A stretch of 22,139 nucleotides of DNA from an archaeon (GCA_024409185.1 JAKSUD010000001.1:1-22139); one strand, 5' to 3'; numbered from the stretch's first letter, positions 1-8,743 are shown. Notes: generated by a model not told the origin, from the letters alone. Numbers and translations are program-made.

Positions 1-42
1 TTTAACAAAAAATAGTTTTCTCTTTTATATTGATAAGGGAGG

Positions 43-86
43 TTTTGTTAATGCTCAAAATTTAATATTTTTAGGCATTAACAAAA
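43..86. repeat. 12-bp perfect inverted repeat
   Basis: The arms TTTTGTTAATGC (43-54) and GCATTAACAAAA (75-86) are exact reverse complements around a 20-base AT-rich loop. It could be a terminator for an upstream gene, an operator, or the end of a lost mobile element. No neighbouring feature decides between these. Confidence 0.45.
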
Positions 87-191
87 AACAATAATGTATG
101 CTCCTTTTTTAAAGGTTTATTGAAAATATTATGTATACTTAGATACAATCTAATTATCTGTTTATCCTATCTATTAAATTTTTTTATTTAA

Positions 192-199
192 TTTAAATA
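192..199 (+). promoter_or_regulatory. Putative TATA box for the secreted peptidase gene
   Basis: TTTAAATA lies 73 bases before the ATG at 272. An archaeal start site about 25 bases downstream would give a 5' leader of roughly 45-50 bases. The region is so AT-rich that this is only the best candidate. Confidence 0.3.
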
Positions 200-271
200 G
201 GCTCTCTTTTAATATTATGGTTTTGATATCCAAATATCAGTATAATAATATTTAAGCGGGAGATAGAGGAT

Positions 272-1093
272 ATGTTTAATAAAAAATGTGGTTTACTATT
301 GACATTATTGTTATTGTTGGTTGGTGTTAGTGGTGTATGTGCAACAGATAATAATACTGATTCTTTAACTACTGTTGGAGATAATAGTTTAGAGTTAAAT
401 AATACTGTTTTATCTGATTTTAATAATGTTAATTTAACTAATAATAAAACTACTAATACCGTATCTAATGATTCATCTGATTTATCTACTGTACCATGTG
501 CCGTTGAATCTTATATTGGTGTCATGAAGTCCTATAATAAAACGGTGGATGTAGAAACTGGAATTAAAGAACAAACACGGTTAATAATACTACCAGTATA
601 CTGGGTTTAACTAATGCTTTAACTAATCAAGGTCTTAAATGCAATGTAATAAAAAACATATCCATTGAAGATTTAAAAGAGCTTCATAAAGATAATAGAA
701 ATAATATTATCGTCCATATGTTTATAGGTAATCAATATCATTTTGGACATGTTAAAGAAGTAAGAAAAGATGGTATTTTATTTAATGACAAGTTATTTAT
801 TCGTTGGAAACTTTTAAGTATGTTATACAGGTATAACTATTATTGTAACTAATAATGAAAATCATTTAAATTTTAATTCTTTTGGTTTAAGTGTTAATAA
901 GTCTGAATGGGTTAATATTACTGGTAAACTTACACAAAAAGAGTTATTTAATCATAATTATGGTCTAATTGGTAAATCTATAACTCTTAATAAGAAATAT
1001 GTTAAATTAAAAGCCAAGATTAAAGATGAATTAGACTTAAAAAGTATTGAATCCTTAGAGTTTATTTTATTTGGTGATACTTTAAAACCTAAG
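272..1093 (+). pseudogene. Frameshifted secreted C39-like cysteine peptidase
   Basis: The protein starts with a signal peptide (residues 1-24, a Leu/Val-rich core ending in VCA). An Asn/Thr/Ser-rich linker follows (about 25-73). Then comes what I read as a peptidase C39-like fold, with a candidate catalytic Cys at residue 76 (PCAVESYIGV). The frame ends early at 610. The domain continues in frame 1 from about 570 to 852, with a GLTNALTNQGL helix, an IIVHMF strand and a candidate catalytic His in NQYHFGHVKE. It then returns to the first frame from about 818 (YTGITIIVTNN). Two compensating frameshifts, near 570-590 and near 818-825, therefore break the gene. C39-like domains occur in secreted, adhesin-like proteins of Methanobrevibacter. 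The sequence after residue NENH (about 850-1093) is unrecognised, and the 3' limit is arbitrary because the frame runs on into the next remnant. Confidence 0.6.
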
Positions 1094-1874
1094 ATGGTTA
1101 ATTTAGTAAAGATTCAAGGACAGTTAAAACCTAATTTTATAATAATCCTAATATCTAAAAAGTTATTAAGTGATTTAAATAATATTCTAACTCCTATGCA
1201 ACCTAATCTAAATGATACTATTAGTCATTTGAATTATCTTATTGGTATGATAAATAAGCATTGTATTAATAATGATAATCTTAAAGCTTCTAATGTGGTT
1301 GTAAATCCTAAGGTGGTGGATGTTCCTAAGTTATTAGGTGATTGTAGTGAAGCAATTACAGAAAATCCCGTGTTAAAACAGTTTGTAAAGAATTTTGAAG
1401 ATTCTGTTAATCGTTTGAATCCTTTAAATGCTCGTCCAGAAATAAAAGAGTATTTAACACTTGGTATAGATAGAAATCTTAGGAAAGTGGCAAAAAATAC
1501 TGGTAGAAGCTTGAAATATATTAAAAAACTATCAGCCGAATGGAATTGGACAGAACGGGCTAATCTTCATGATACTTCTGTTGTTGAAGAGAATAAGAAG
1601 TTGTTTGAAGCAGAAACAAATGAAAAGTATTTGAAAGCTAATAGGTTGGCTATTCGGAGTATTGATTTTGGCTGATAGTGAATTGGATAATAATCCTTCC
1701 TTGAAAGAGATTAAAGCGGCTGGTGATTTGGCAGCTAAGTTACTGATGAAAGAAAGTTCTGTTAATACAAATAGGAATGTAGATAAAAAAGAGCATATTG
1801 ATGTTAGGGAAGTTATGGAGAGTATTAAGAAAGATTTGTACACTCTTGATTTATTTTTTAAGGTGCAGAGTTGA
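1094..1874 (+). pseudogene. Phage terminase small-subunit-like remnant, frameshifted
   Basis: The stretch at about 1420-1590 encodes a pattern typical of phage terminase small subunits and related helix-turn-helix proteins: EIKEYLTLGIDRNLRKVA, then TGRSLKYIKKLS, then EWNWTERANLHD (the 'S-x-WNWxERAxxxD' signature). The frame closes at 1675. A C-terminal tail rich in Lys and Glu continues in another frame from about 1662 to 1874 (ADSELDNNPSLKEIKAAGD), so one frameshift near 1660 is likely. The N-terminal part from 1094 is unrecognised and is open in frame with the upstream peptidase remnant, so the two may have been joined by a deletion. There is no obvious start codon with a ribosome-binding site. 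The remnant suggests that a provirus once occupied this site. Family assignment is by motif only. Confidence 0.5.
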
Positions 1875-1942
1875 ATCTATAATAAAATTAAATATTAAAA
1901 AAAGATAAAGATAAATTTAATAATTAATTAAAAGAAATGATG

Positions 1943-1953
1943 TTTATATATTA
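1943..1953 (+). promoter_or_regulatory. Putative TATA box of the restriction-modification operon
   Basis: TTTATATATTA sits in the 141-base gap before the methyltransferase gene, 60-90 bases ahead of its possible starts. It fits the archaeal TATA consensus well and is the first promoter-like element after the decayed region. Confidence 0.45.
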
Positions 1954-2015
1954 TTATCTAAAAAAATTTCTAATTAAAAATCTATTAATATTGTAAATTT
2001 AATTATAGTATTTTT

Positions 2016-3748
2016 TTGGTGTGTTTTAGTGTGAGATTAAGGGCTGATGAAATAAGGGAAATTCTATCTTTACTTGAAGAAGGTAAAACCCTTCCAGATG
2101 AATACAGATTTAAACTTTTTGATAATAATCGGAAAGTAGAACTTATTTGGGAAGGTAAAACAAATGAAGTTTTTAATGTTGTTTTACCTTTTCAAACAAT
2201 AGAACGTATCGATGAACCTAGATTAAAAGGAGTTAAGTCTGATAAACAATCAGATATTTTTAATTTTGATGTTGATCATCGGGGTAGACAAATAAAAGGA
2301 TGGTCTAATAAATTAATTTGGGGAGACAATAAACTCATTTTAAGTAGTCTTAAAAATGGACCATTAAAAGAAGAGATAGAAAAGCAAGGAGGAATTAAAC
2401 TTATTTATATCGATCCTCCTTTTGATGTTGGTGCTGATTTTTCAATGAAAATAGAAATAGGTGAAGAATCTATTACTAAAAAATCTAATGTTTTAGAAGA
2501 AATAGCATACCGTGATACTTGGGGAAATGGTGAAGATAGTTTTATTGCAATGATTTATGAAAGATTAACTTTAATGAAAGATTTATTGTCTGATGATGGT
2601 GTTATATTTATTCATTGTGATTGGAGAGTTAATAGTTATATTAAATTAATCTTAGATGAAATTTTTGGTAAAGAGAATTTCCTTAATGAAATTATATGGA
2701 ATTATAAATCTGGAGGAATAAGTAATAATTATTTTGGTAGAAAACATGATACGATATTACTATATAGAAAATCTGATAACTATACTTTCAATGTTTTAAA
2801 AGAAAAATCCTACAATAGAGGATTAAAACCTTATAGATTTAAAAATGTTAAAGAGTATGAAGATAAGATTGGTTGGTATACTTTAGTTAATATGAAAGAT
2901 GTTTGGCAAGTCGATATGGTTGGTAGGACTTCTAATGAAAGAGTAGATTATCCTCCCAAAAACCAGAGAAACTTTTAGAAAGAATTATTGAATCTTCTTC
3001 CAATAAAAATGATTTAGTAGCTGATTTCTTTTGTGGTTCGGGTACTACATTAGCTGTTGCTGAAAAATTAGGTAGAAAATGGATTGGTTCTGACTTAGGA
3101 AAATTTGCAATACACACTACTAGAAAAAGAATGATTAATATTCAACGGACTTTAAAAGATTCTGGACAAGATTATAGATCTTTTGAAATACTAAATCTCG
3201 GAAAATATGAAAGACAACATTATATGAGCATCAATCAAAATTTAGAAGATAAAGATCAAGAAAAAGTATTACTTAAAAAAGAAGAAGAATTTATTTCATT
3301 AATACTAGAAGCTTATAAAGCTCAAAAAATATATAATTTTAAAACAATACATGGTAATAAAATGGGAAGATTCGTATCAATCGGTCCAATTGACTTACCA
3401 GTATCCCGACCTTTGGTTGAAGATGTCTTAAATGAATGTATTGAGAAGAAATTAACTAAAATTGATATTTTAGGTTTTGAGTTTGAAATGGGCTTAGCAC
3501 CAGATATTCAAGATTATGCTAAAAATCAAGGAATTGATTTAGCATTAAAATATATACCTAAAGACGTTTTTGACAGAATATTTGAAAATGAATGGCAAAG
3601 TTTTAGAACAAAACAAAATCGAAACCTAAAACTTCAATCTCCTCCTTATAAAATCAAGAGAGGCAAAACTAAAATTGCCATTAAAATTGTAGATATCTTT
3701 GGTAATGATACGATGAAAATAATTGAAGTGGATAATAAAGGAGGTTAA
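2016..3748 (+). pseudogene. mod: Type III restriction-modification methyltransferase (Mod), split by one frameshift
   Basis: This encodes an N6-adenine DNA methyltransferase, the modification and recognition subunit of a type III restriction-modification complex. The first reading frame (2016-2978) carries the catalytic DPPF motif at residues 133-136 (IYIDPPFDVGAD), followed by the target-recognition region. The S-adenosylmethionine-binding FCGSG motif (3029-3043) lies in the other frame, after the break. That order, DPPY-like then FxGxG, marks a beta-class enzyme, as in Mod proteins. At 2952-2965 the frame should pass through the conserved 'YPxQKPEKLLERI' segment but closes at 2978. The second frame gives SQKPEKLLERIIE and runs to 3748. 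A single base loss, in CCTCCC or in the A5 run, explains it. Restored, the protein is about 577 residues, normal for Mod. Starts are TTG 2016, GTG 2019 or GTG 2031; the last has GGTG 9 bases upstream. It is coupled to res three bases downstream. Confidence 0.85.
3737..3745 (+). promoter_or_regulatory. Strong ribosome-binding site of res overlapping the mod stop
   Basis: AAAGGAGGT abuts the TAA of mod and sits six bases before the ATG at 3752. It fixes the res start and indicates translation from a shared mRNA, independent of whether mod is in frame. Confidence 0.7.
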
Positions 3749-3751
3749 ATT

Positions 3752-6424
3752 ATGGCTCTTCCTAATGATTTTCCAATATCCCCCTATACTATCTTGGACC
3801 CAAATAAAAGATGGTTTCCTGATAAAAAAACTCTTAAAAAGGATTATCTATTAATTCCTCCTTTAGTTTACAAAATAAGACATAAAGTTAAAGAATGGAG
3901 AGATTCAAACTATTTAGGTGCAACTGAAACAACAAAAAATCTATTGCATTTTTGGTTTGAGCAAGATCATTGGATTCAAAAATCTGAAGGAATGGTTAAT
4001 TTTAAGTATTATTTTGCTCAAAGAGAAGCAGTTGAAACTGTGATTTATCTTCATGAAATAGTTAAAGTAAAAGATAAACATGATTTGTTACAATTTGATA
4101 ATTCTGGACTTGTTTCAGAGAAAGATTTTACTGAAACATGGAGCCGTTTTGTTATTAAAATGGCAACAGGAAGTGGAAAGACTAAAGTTTTAAGTTTAAT
4201 ATTAGTTTGGTCTTATTTCAATAAAACTTATGAAACGGATTCTAATCTATCTAGGAATTTTTTAGTTATAACTCCTAACATTATTGTTTTAGATAGAATT
4301 CTTTCTGATTTTGATGGACTTAAAATATTTTTTAAGGACCCCATGCTTCCAGATAATGGATATTGCGGACATAATTGGAGATCAGATTTCCAATTAAAAC
4401 TTCATGTTCAAGATAATGTGCACATGTTAAATAAAAATGGAAATATATTTTTGACTAATATTCATAGAGTTTATGATAGTCGTTATAAAGAACCTTCTTT
4501 TGCAGATGAAAATACAATAAACTATTTCTTAGGAGAAAAGGCAAAGAATATTAAAGAGGAACATGTAGATTTAGGAAACATTGTTAGAGATATCGATGAA
4601 TTATTAGTTTTAAACGATGAAGCACATCACATACATGATACTTCTCTTCAATGGTTTAAATCAATAGAAGATATTCATAATAATCTTAAACATAAAAAAA
4701 GTGGAGTTTCTTTACAAGTTGATTTCACAGCTACTCCAAAAAATACGAAAGGTTTTATTTTTCCACAAACTGTTGTTGATTATCCTTTAGTTGAAGCAAT
4801 TCATCAAAATATTGTTAAACAACCATATCTTCCAGATGAAGAAAGTAGAAAAAATATTAAAGAAAAAGAATCTTATAAAATTGAAGAAAAATATGAAGAC
4901 CATCTTCATGTTGGTTATTTGGAATGGAAAAAAGCATACGAAGAGCATATTAAATTAGGTAAAAAAGCTGTTTTGTTTGTTATGGTTGAAGATACTAAAA
5001 AATGTGATGCTGTTGCTCGGTATTTAGAAAACAATTACTATGAGTTTAAAGGTTCAGTTCTTACAATTCATACGAAAACCAATGGGGAATTAAAAGATAA
5101 AAATAAAGAAGACAAAACGCATTTAGAGGAATTAAGAAAAGCAGCTAATGAAATAGATAGATTAGATAATCCTTATAAAGTTATTGTTTCTGTATTAGTT
5201 TTAAAAGAAGGATGGGATGTTAAAAATGTTACTACTATTGTTGGTTTAAGATCATTTAATTCTAAATCTAAAATTCTTCCAGAACAAACATTAGGAAGAG
5301 GATTAAGAAAAATGTATCCTGATATTAAAGAAAAATTAATGATTATTGGAACTGAAGCTTTTATGGATTTTGTTGAGAAAATTAAAAGCGAAGGAGTTGA
5401 GTTAGGAGAGTGTAGTATGGGTGTTCCAAGTGAGAAATCTCCAGCAATAATAATTGAAGTAGATGAAAACAAAGATTTAAATAAGTTAGATATTGGAATC
5501 CCTATAATGGGACCTACTTTTTATAAAGATTTTAAAAAGCTTCGTAATTTGGATGTTAGTCAATTTGGATCTGAAAAATTTAAATTAAAGAAATTTAATG
5601 TGGAAGAACAAAGGAGTATAAATTTTAAACATATAACTACTAATAAAAAGGATCATACTTTAATCTTAACAGATAGAGATAAAATTGATTATAGATCAAT
5701 GCTTAAATTTTTTACAGAAGTTATCCTTGATGAAGCTAGATATTCATTTGGAAGTAGTACTGTTTATGAAAAATTAAAAGAATACATTACAAATTACTTA
5801 TTTAATGAAAAAGTGGATTTAAATAACCCTAATGTTCTAAAGAACTTATCTGATGTAAAAGTAAAAAACTTTTTAATTGAAACGTTTGTTTACTATATAT
5901 CCAACTTAACTACAAGTTCAATTACTCCTAAGATTAAAGATATTAAAAGTATTCGAGATACAAGACCTTTCATTGTTTCAGAACAAGCCTATTTAGTACC
6001 CAAAAAATCTGTTTTTAATAAAATTATTGGAGATAGCCATCTTGAATTAAGATTTGCAGAAGCATTAGAAAATTTTAATGATGTAATTTCATATACTAAA
6101 ATATATCCAAAATTAGATTTCTTTGTTGATTATCAAAATAAAAATGGTTCTATTTCTAAATATTATCCTGATTTTTTGGTTAAAACAAAAGAAAATGAGA
6201 TTTATGTTGTTGAAACTAAAGGTATGGTTGATTTAAATGTTCCTTTGAAATTAAAAAGATTGAAAAAGTGGTGTTTGGATGTAAATACTCAACAAGAAAT
6301 CATTTATAAACCATTATATGTTGAAGAAAGAAAATTTAATACACACAAATACCATTCATTTAAAGAAATAGTTAATATCTTCAAAGAAGACATCAACTAT
6401 TTAATAAAAGATTATGAAAAATAA
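3752..6424 (+). CDS. res: Type III restriction enzyme Res subunit (SF2 helicase-endonuclease)
   Basis: This is the ATP-dependent translocase and nuclease of a type III restriction-modification system, 890 residues, close to the family's usual size. The superfamily 2 helicase motifs are complete: Walker A ATGSGKT at 138-144, Walker B DEAHH at 289-293, motif III TATP at 326-329, and motif VI QTLGRGLRKM from 512 with arginines at 516 and 519. The C-terminal PD-(D/E)xK nuclease is intact: P806-D807 in YYPDFLV, then E821-T-K823 in VVETKG. Type III Res proteins need Mod for DNA recognition, so the frameshift upstream should leave Res inactive unless the mod frame is corrected. The gene reads through without damage, which implies recent selection or very recent breakage of mod. 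A T-run at 6469-6477 downstream may terminate transcription. Confidence 0.95.
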   Translation: MALPNDFPISPYTILDPNKRWFPDKKTLKKDYLLIPPLVYKIRHKVKEWRDSNYLGATETTKNLLHFWFEQDHWIQKSEGMVNFKYYFAQREAVETVIYLHEIVKVKDKHDLLQFDNSGLVSEKDFTETWSRFVIKMATGSGKTKVLSLILVWSYFNKTYETDSNLSRNFLVITPNIIVLDRILSDFDGLKIFFKDPMLPDNGYCGHNWRSDFQLKLHVQDNVHMLNKNGNIFLTNIHRVYDSRYKEPSFADENTINYFLGEKAKNIKEEHVDLGNIVRDIDELLVLNDEAHHIHDTSLQWFKSIEDIHNNLKHKKSGVSLQVDFTATPKNTKGFIFPQTVVDYPLVEAIHQNIVKQPYLPDEESRKNIKEKESYKIEEKYEDHLHVGYLEWKKAYEEHIKLGKKAVLFVMVEDTKKCDAVARYLENNYYEFKGSVLTIHTKTNGELKDKNKEDKTHLEELRKAANEIDRLDNPYKVIVSVLVLKEGWDVKNVTTIVGLRSFNSKSKILPEQTLGRGLRKMYPDIKEKLMIIGTEAFMDFVEKIKSEGVELGECSMGVPSEKSPAIIIEVDENKDLNKLDIGIPIMGPTFYKDFKKLRNLDVSQFGSEKFKLKKFNVEEQRSINFKHITTNKKDHTLILTDRDKIDYRSMLKFFTEVILDEARYSFGSSTVYEKLKEYITNYLFNEKVDLNNPNVLKNLSDVKVKNFLIETFVYYISNLTTSSITPKIKDIKSIRDTRPFIVSEQAYLVPKKSVFNKIIGDSHLELRFAEALENFNDVISYTKIYPKLDFFVDYQNKNGSISKYYPDFLVKTKENEIYVVETKGMVDLNVPLKLKRLKKWCLDVNTQQEIIYKPLYVEERKFNTHKYHSFKEIVNIFKEDINYLIKDYEK

Positions 6425-6468
6425 TTTTTATTGTACAATTTAATAAAAGGGGTCATGTTAAAAAAATA

Positions 6469-6477
6469 TTTTTTTTT
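6469..6477 (+). terminator. Possible U-tract terminator after res
   Basis: Nine consecutive T residues follow an A-run 45 bases after the res stop. Archaeal RNA polymerases terminate at such tracts. It could separate the restriction-modification operon from the ATPase gene, although AT-richness makes T-runs common here. Confidence 0.3.
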
Positions 6478-6493
6478 AAGAAGGTTATTAATT

Positions 6494-6499
6494 AAGGTG
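6494..6499 (+). promoter_or_regulatory. Ribosome-binding site of the AAA ATPase gene
   Basis: AAGGTG, seven bases before the ATG at 6507, supports that start. Confidence 0.5.
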
Positions 6500-6506
6500 T
6501 TTTTTT

Positions 6507-7814
6507 ATGGTTAATGAAAATAAAATTGGTGTTTTAAACAATCTCTTACTTGAAATAGAAAATTTTTGTGCTATTAATAATGCGAAGATTGAAATGAATC
6601 AAATTAACGTTGTTGGTGGAGTTAATGCTTCTGGTAAATCTACTTTAAGCAAAGTATTATATTCTTTCTTAGTAAGTTTATCAGAAGAAGGAAATCAATT
6701 AGCAAATAGTAGTATTTATCGTAAACTAGAATTATTAATATATAGACTTGAACGTTTCAAAGAAGATGAAAATACGGGTGGTGATGAAATAGATGAGATT
6801 TATAATAAATTAGTTTCAGGAAAATACAAAGAGGCTTTGGAGAATTTATCAAAAATTTATAAGGAATCTCTATATGATACTTACTCAATTAGAGAGTTTG
6901 AACGTATAAAAAGAGATATTGAGATTAATGAATCAGATGATAAATATAACCGTATTATGATTAAGGTATTATCTTCTGAGTTTGAAGTACCTATCACAGA
7001 TTCTAAAATTAAATTTTCAGGAGCTTTGGGTGAAAAGGAGTTCATATATTCATTACACTTAAAAAATAGAACTATAAAAAAACCCGAAAAAGGTAGTTTA
7101 AAGTCTGTTATACCTACAGTTGTTTATATTGATTTTCTATCCATTTTAGATTTACGTTACAATAGTAGTTATCTTTCAGTCTATCCTAAAATTCGAACAA
7201 ATAAGCCTCCTTTTCATATACAAGACTTATTAAAAAAGCTCATGTATGAAAAAGAAGAAATTGATGTCTATGATGAATCTTCAGAAGAAATAATAGAATT
7301 AAAGAAAAAGTTAGAAAAGATAATTAATGGTAGAATCAAGTTTAATTTCAAAGAAAGAAAATTTATTTACAAAACTGATGATGATGAATACAATATGAGT
7401 CATACAGCTTCAGGAATTAAACAAATAGGTATTTTACAAAATTTACTAAACAAAGATATTCTTAAAGAGAATGGTTTTGTATTTATTGATGAACCAGAAG
7501 TTAACTTACATCCTGAATGGCAAGTTGCTCTTGCTGAAATCATTATTTTACTATCTAAGGAGCTTAACATTATATTTTATATTAATTCTCATAGTCCTTT
7601 TTTCATTGAAGCAATGGAAGTATACTCTGAACATTATGATATATCTGATAAAATCAATTTTTATTTAGCTGAAAAATATGAAAAAAACAAATATGATATT
7701 AATAAAATTAGTAGGAAAGAATTAGATAAGATATATGATAACTTAGGTGATCCGTTTAATACTCTTAATAGAATTAGATTTGAAAATGAATATAAAAATG
7801 AGGAGTATTTATAA
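6507..7814 (+). CDS. SMC/OLD-like AAA ATPase of a putative two-gene defence module
   Basis: A 435-residue ABC-type ATPase of the AAA_15/AAA_21 kind. It has Walker A at 38-45 (GVNASGKS), a long charged, probably coiled-coil insertion, an ABC-signature-like SHTASGIKQ from 298, Walker B at 326-331 (FIDEPE, with catalytic E329), and an H-loop at H362 (NSHSPFF). This 'F-x-DEPE-x-xLHP ... xSHSPF' arrangement is shared with OLD, RecF/SMC-like and many anti-phage ATPases (Gabija GajA, AriA of PARIS, Septu PtuA). There is no TOPRIM domain at the C-terminus, so it is not a classical OLD nuclease or GajA. The next gene starts inside its stop codon, so the two products are very probably partners. An ATP-gated sensor role controlling the downstream nuclease-like protein is inferred from the architecture, not shown. 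It lies 82 bases after the restriction-modification operon in the same direction. Confidence 0.85.
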   Translation: MVNENKIGVLNNLLLEIENFCAINNAKIEMNQINVVGGVNASGKSTLSKVLYSFLVSLSEEGNQLANSSIYRKLELLIYRLERFKEDENTGGDEIDEIYNKLVSGKYKEALENLSKIYKESLYDTYSIREFERIKRDIEINESDDKYNRIMIKVLSSEFEVPITDSKIKFSGALGEKEFIYSLHLKNRTIKKPEKGSLKSVIPTVVYIDFLSILDLRYNSSYLSVYPKIRTNKPPFHIQDLLKKLMYEKEEIDVYDESSEEIIELKKKLEKIINGRIKFNFKERKFIYKTDDDEYNMSHTASGIKQIGILQNLLNKDILKENGFVFIDEPEVNLHPEWQVALAEIIILLSKELNIIFYINSHSPFFIEAMEVYSEHYDISDKINFYLAEKYEKNKYDINKISRKELDKIYDNLGDPFNTLNRIRFENEYKNEEYL

Positions 7815-8593
7815 TGATAGATGATTACGAGGATTATAATAAATTCAAAGATTTTCTTATGTATTACAAAGAAGATAGAATTATTTCGAAAGACTGTAGG
7901 CCTGTTTATGATTCTATTACGAATATTTCTAAAAATGATAACCAAGAAAGTTTAGTTAAATCCGATTATCATATGATATCCTTAGATACTCTATGCAGGA
8001 TAATTTATCATAAAAACCGACCGTCTTCTGTTGATGGTTTATATTTAATAAATAAAAAAGGTAATTTTAAACTTTATTTTATTGAATTCAAAGGTATGAA
8101 AAGAAGATATCCTGAAAAAATAGAATTATTAAAATTATTAGAAGAAAAGTGTTTTCATAAGAAAGACTCGGATTGTTGTTATATTGCAGAGAATATATCT
8201 GACTTGCTCTACAAAATTCGAGAAGATAAGATTTTTTCTCAGTTAAAAAAGAAACCAATAGAATCTTTATTTCTTCTATTACCTGAAGCTTATGAAGAGT
8301 ATTGTTTAAAGAAAAACATTAAAGAAGAAGATCAAATTAAAGATTTAGTTTCATTATTATCTAAAATGTACACTAAAATAATAATCGTTATAGATGATAG
8401 TCATAATCTATCTAATTCCCAGGTATTGAGTAGAGGAAGAAAAGTAAAGGAGAAGTTAGGAAAATATCAACATTATGTTGATAGATGGTTTAATGATTAT
8501 AAGATTTATAGTTCAAACGAATTTAAAAAAATATTCATAAATAATACGGCAGAATTTTCTGTATTTATTGAGAAAGAACAAGGAGTTAATTAA
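7814..8593 (+). CDS. Putative PD-(D/E)xK nuclease-like partner of the AAA ATPase
   Basis: A 259-residue protein that I do not recognise as a named family. It overlaps the ATPase gene by one base (TAATG), with GAGGAG at 7800-7805 as ribosome-binding site, so the pair is translationally coupled. Residues 72-94 read SVDGLYLI, a short hairpin, then LYFIEFKG. This gives D74 and E91-x-K93 on adjacent predicted strands, the core of a PD-(D/E)xK nuclease fold. A basic helix (KRRYPEKIELLKLLEEK) follows, and later a hydrophobic strand IIIVIDDSH at 189-197. There is no signal peptide or membrane segment, so it should be cytoplasmic. By analogy with other ATPase-plus-effector systems it could be the toxic effector, cutting DNA or RNA when the ATPase senses infection. 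The nuclease call rests on one motif. A non-catalytic or substrate-recognition role is possible. Confidence 0.5.
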   Translation: MIDDYEDYNKFKDFLMYYKEDRIISKDCRPVYDSITNISKNDNQESLVKSDYHMISLDTLCRIIYHKNRPSSVDGLYLINKKGNFKLYFIEFKGMKRRYPEKIELLKLLEEKCFHKKDSDCCYIAENISDLLYKIREDKIFSQLKKKPIESLFLLLPEAYEEYCLKKNIKEEDQIKDLVSLLSKMYTKIIIVIDDSHNLSNSQVLSRGRKVKEKLGKYQHYVDRWFNDYKIYSSNEFKKIFINNTAEFSVFIEKEQGVN

Positions 8594-8743
8594 TATTAAA
8601 TTAATTCATAAAAATCCTCTGTTAAAAAAGCTGTTAGAAAAGGTAAAGCTCTCATTTCATCTATTATTAAAGATAATCGCATAATTATTATAGATAATAG
8701 AGATTCTTAGGAAAACAATTCGAAATTACTTTTGTTGATTAGT
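8594..8743 (+). other. Intergenic stretch with short coding debris
   Basis: No intact gene. About 8611-8710 read without stops as a basic, Ile/Lys-rich peptide (VRKGKALISSIIKDN, then IIIIDNRDS) ending at TAG 8708-8710, with no start signal. It may be a leftover gene fragment. No clear promoter or ribosome-binding site for the next gene is visible. Confidence 0.3.

Larger units (their letters stand above)
1..271. other. AT-rich intergenic region with an inverted repeat and a probable promoter
   Basis: No gene is visible. A perfect 12-bp inverted repeat (TTTTGTTAATGC at 43-54, GCATTAACAAAA at 75-86, 20-base loop) lies at the left. A Shine-Dalgarno-like GGGAGG at 37-42 precedes an ATG at 51 that is followed by only three more codons before a stop, which may be the stump of a lost gene. 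A TATA-like TTTAAATA at 192-199 is placed to drive the gene starting at 272. Confidence 0.4.

Noticed and set aside
1532-1843. Minus-strand open frame of 103 codons
   Set aside because: It lies opposite the terminase-like remnant, has no ribosome-binding site, and its composition is that of an antisense shadow of Lys/Glu-rich coding sequence.
3131-3748. Separate gene starting at ATG 3131
   Set aside because: The same frame is open upstream and contains the FCGSG motif of the methyltransferase (3029-3043), so this is the C-terminal part of mod, not an independent gene.
5173-5472. Minus-strand open frame of 99 codons
   Set aside because: Antisense to the intact res helicase domain, whose motifs account for the sequence.
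6455-6514. Possible 19-codon leader peptide before the ATPase gene
   Set aside because: The ATG at 6455 follows AAAAGGGG by only two bases and the peptide is low-complexity Lys/Phe/Leu. There is no sign of selection.
7661-7945. Minus-strand open frame spanning the ATPase/partner junction
   Set aside because: Antisense to two well-supported coupled genes. Its Ile/Phe-rich content mirrors AT-rich codons.
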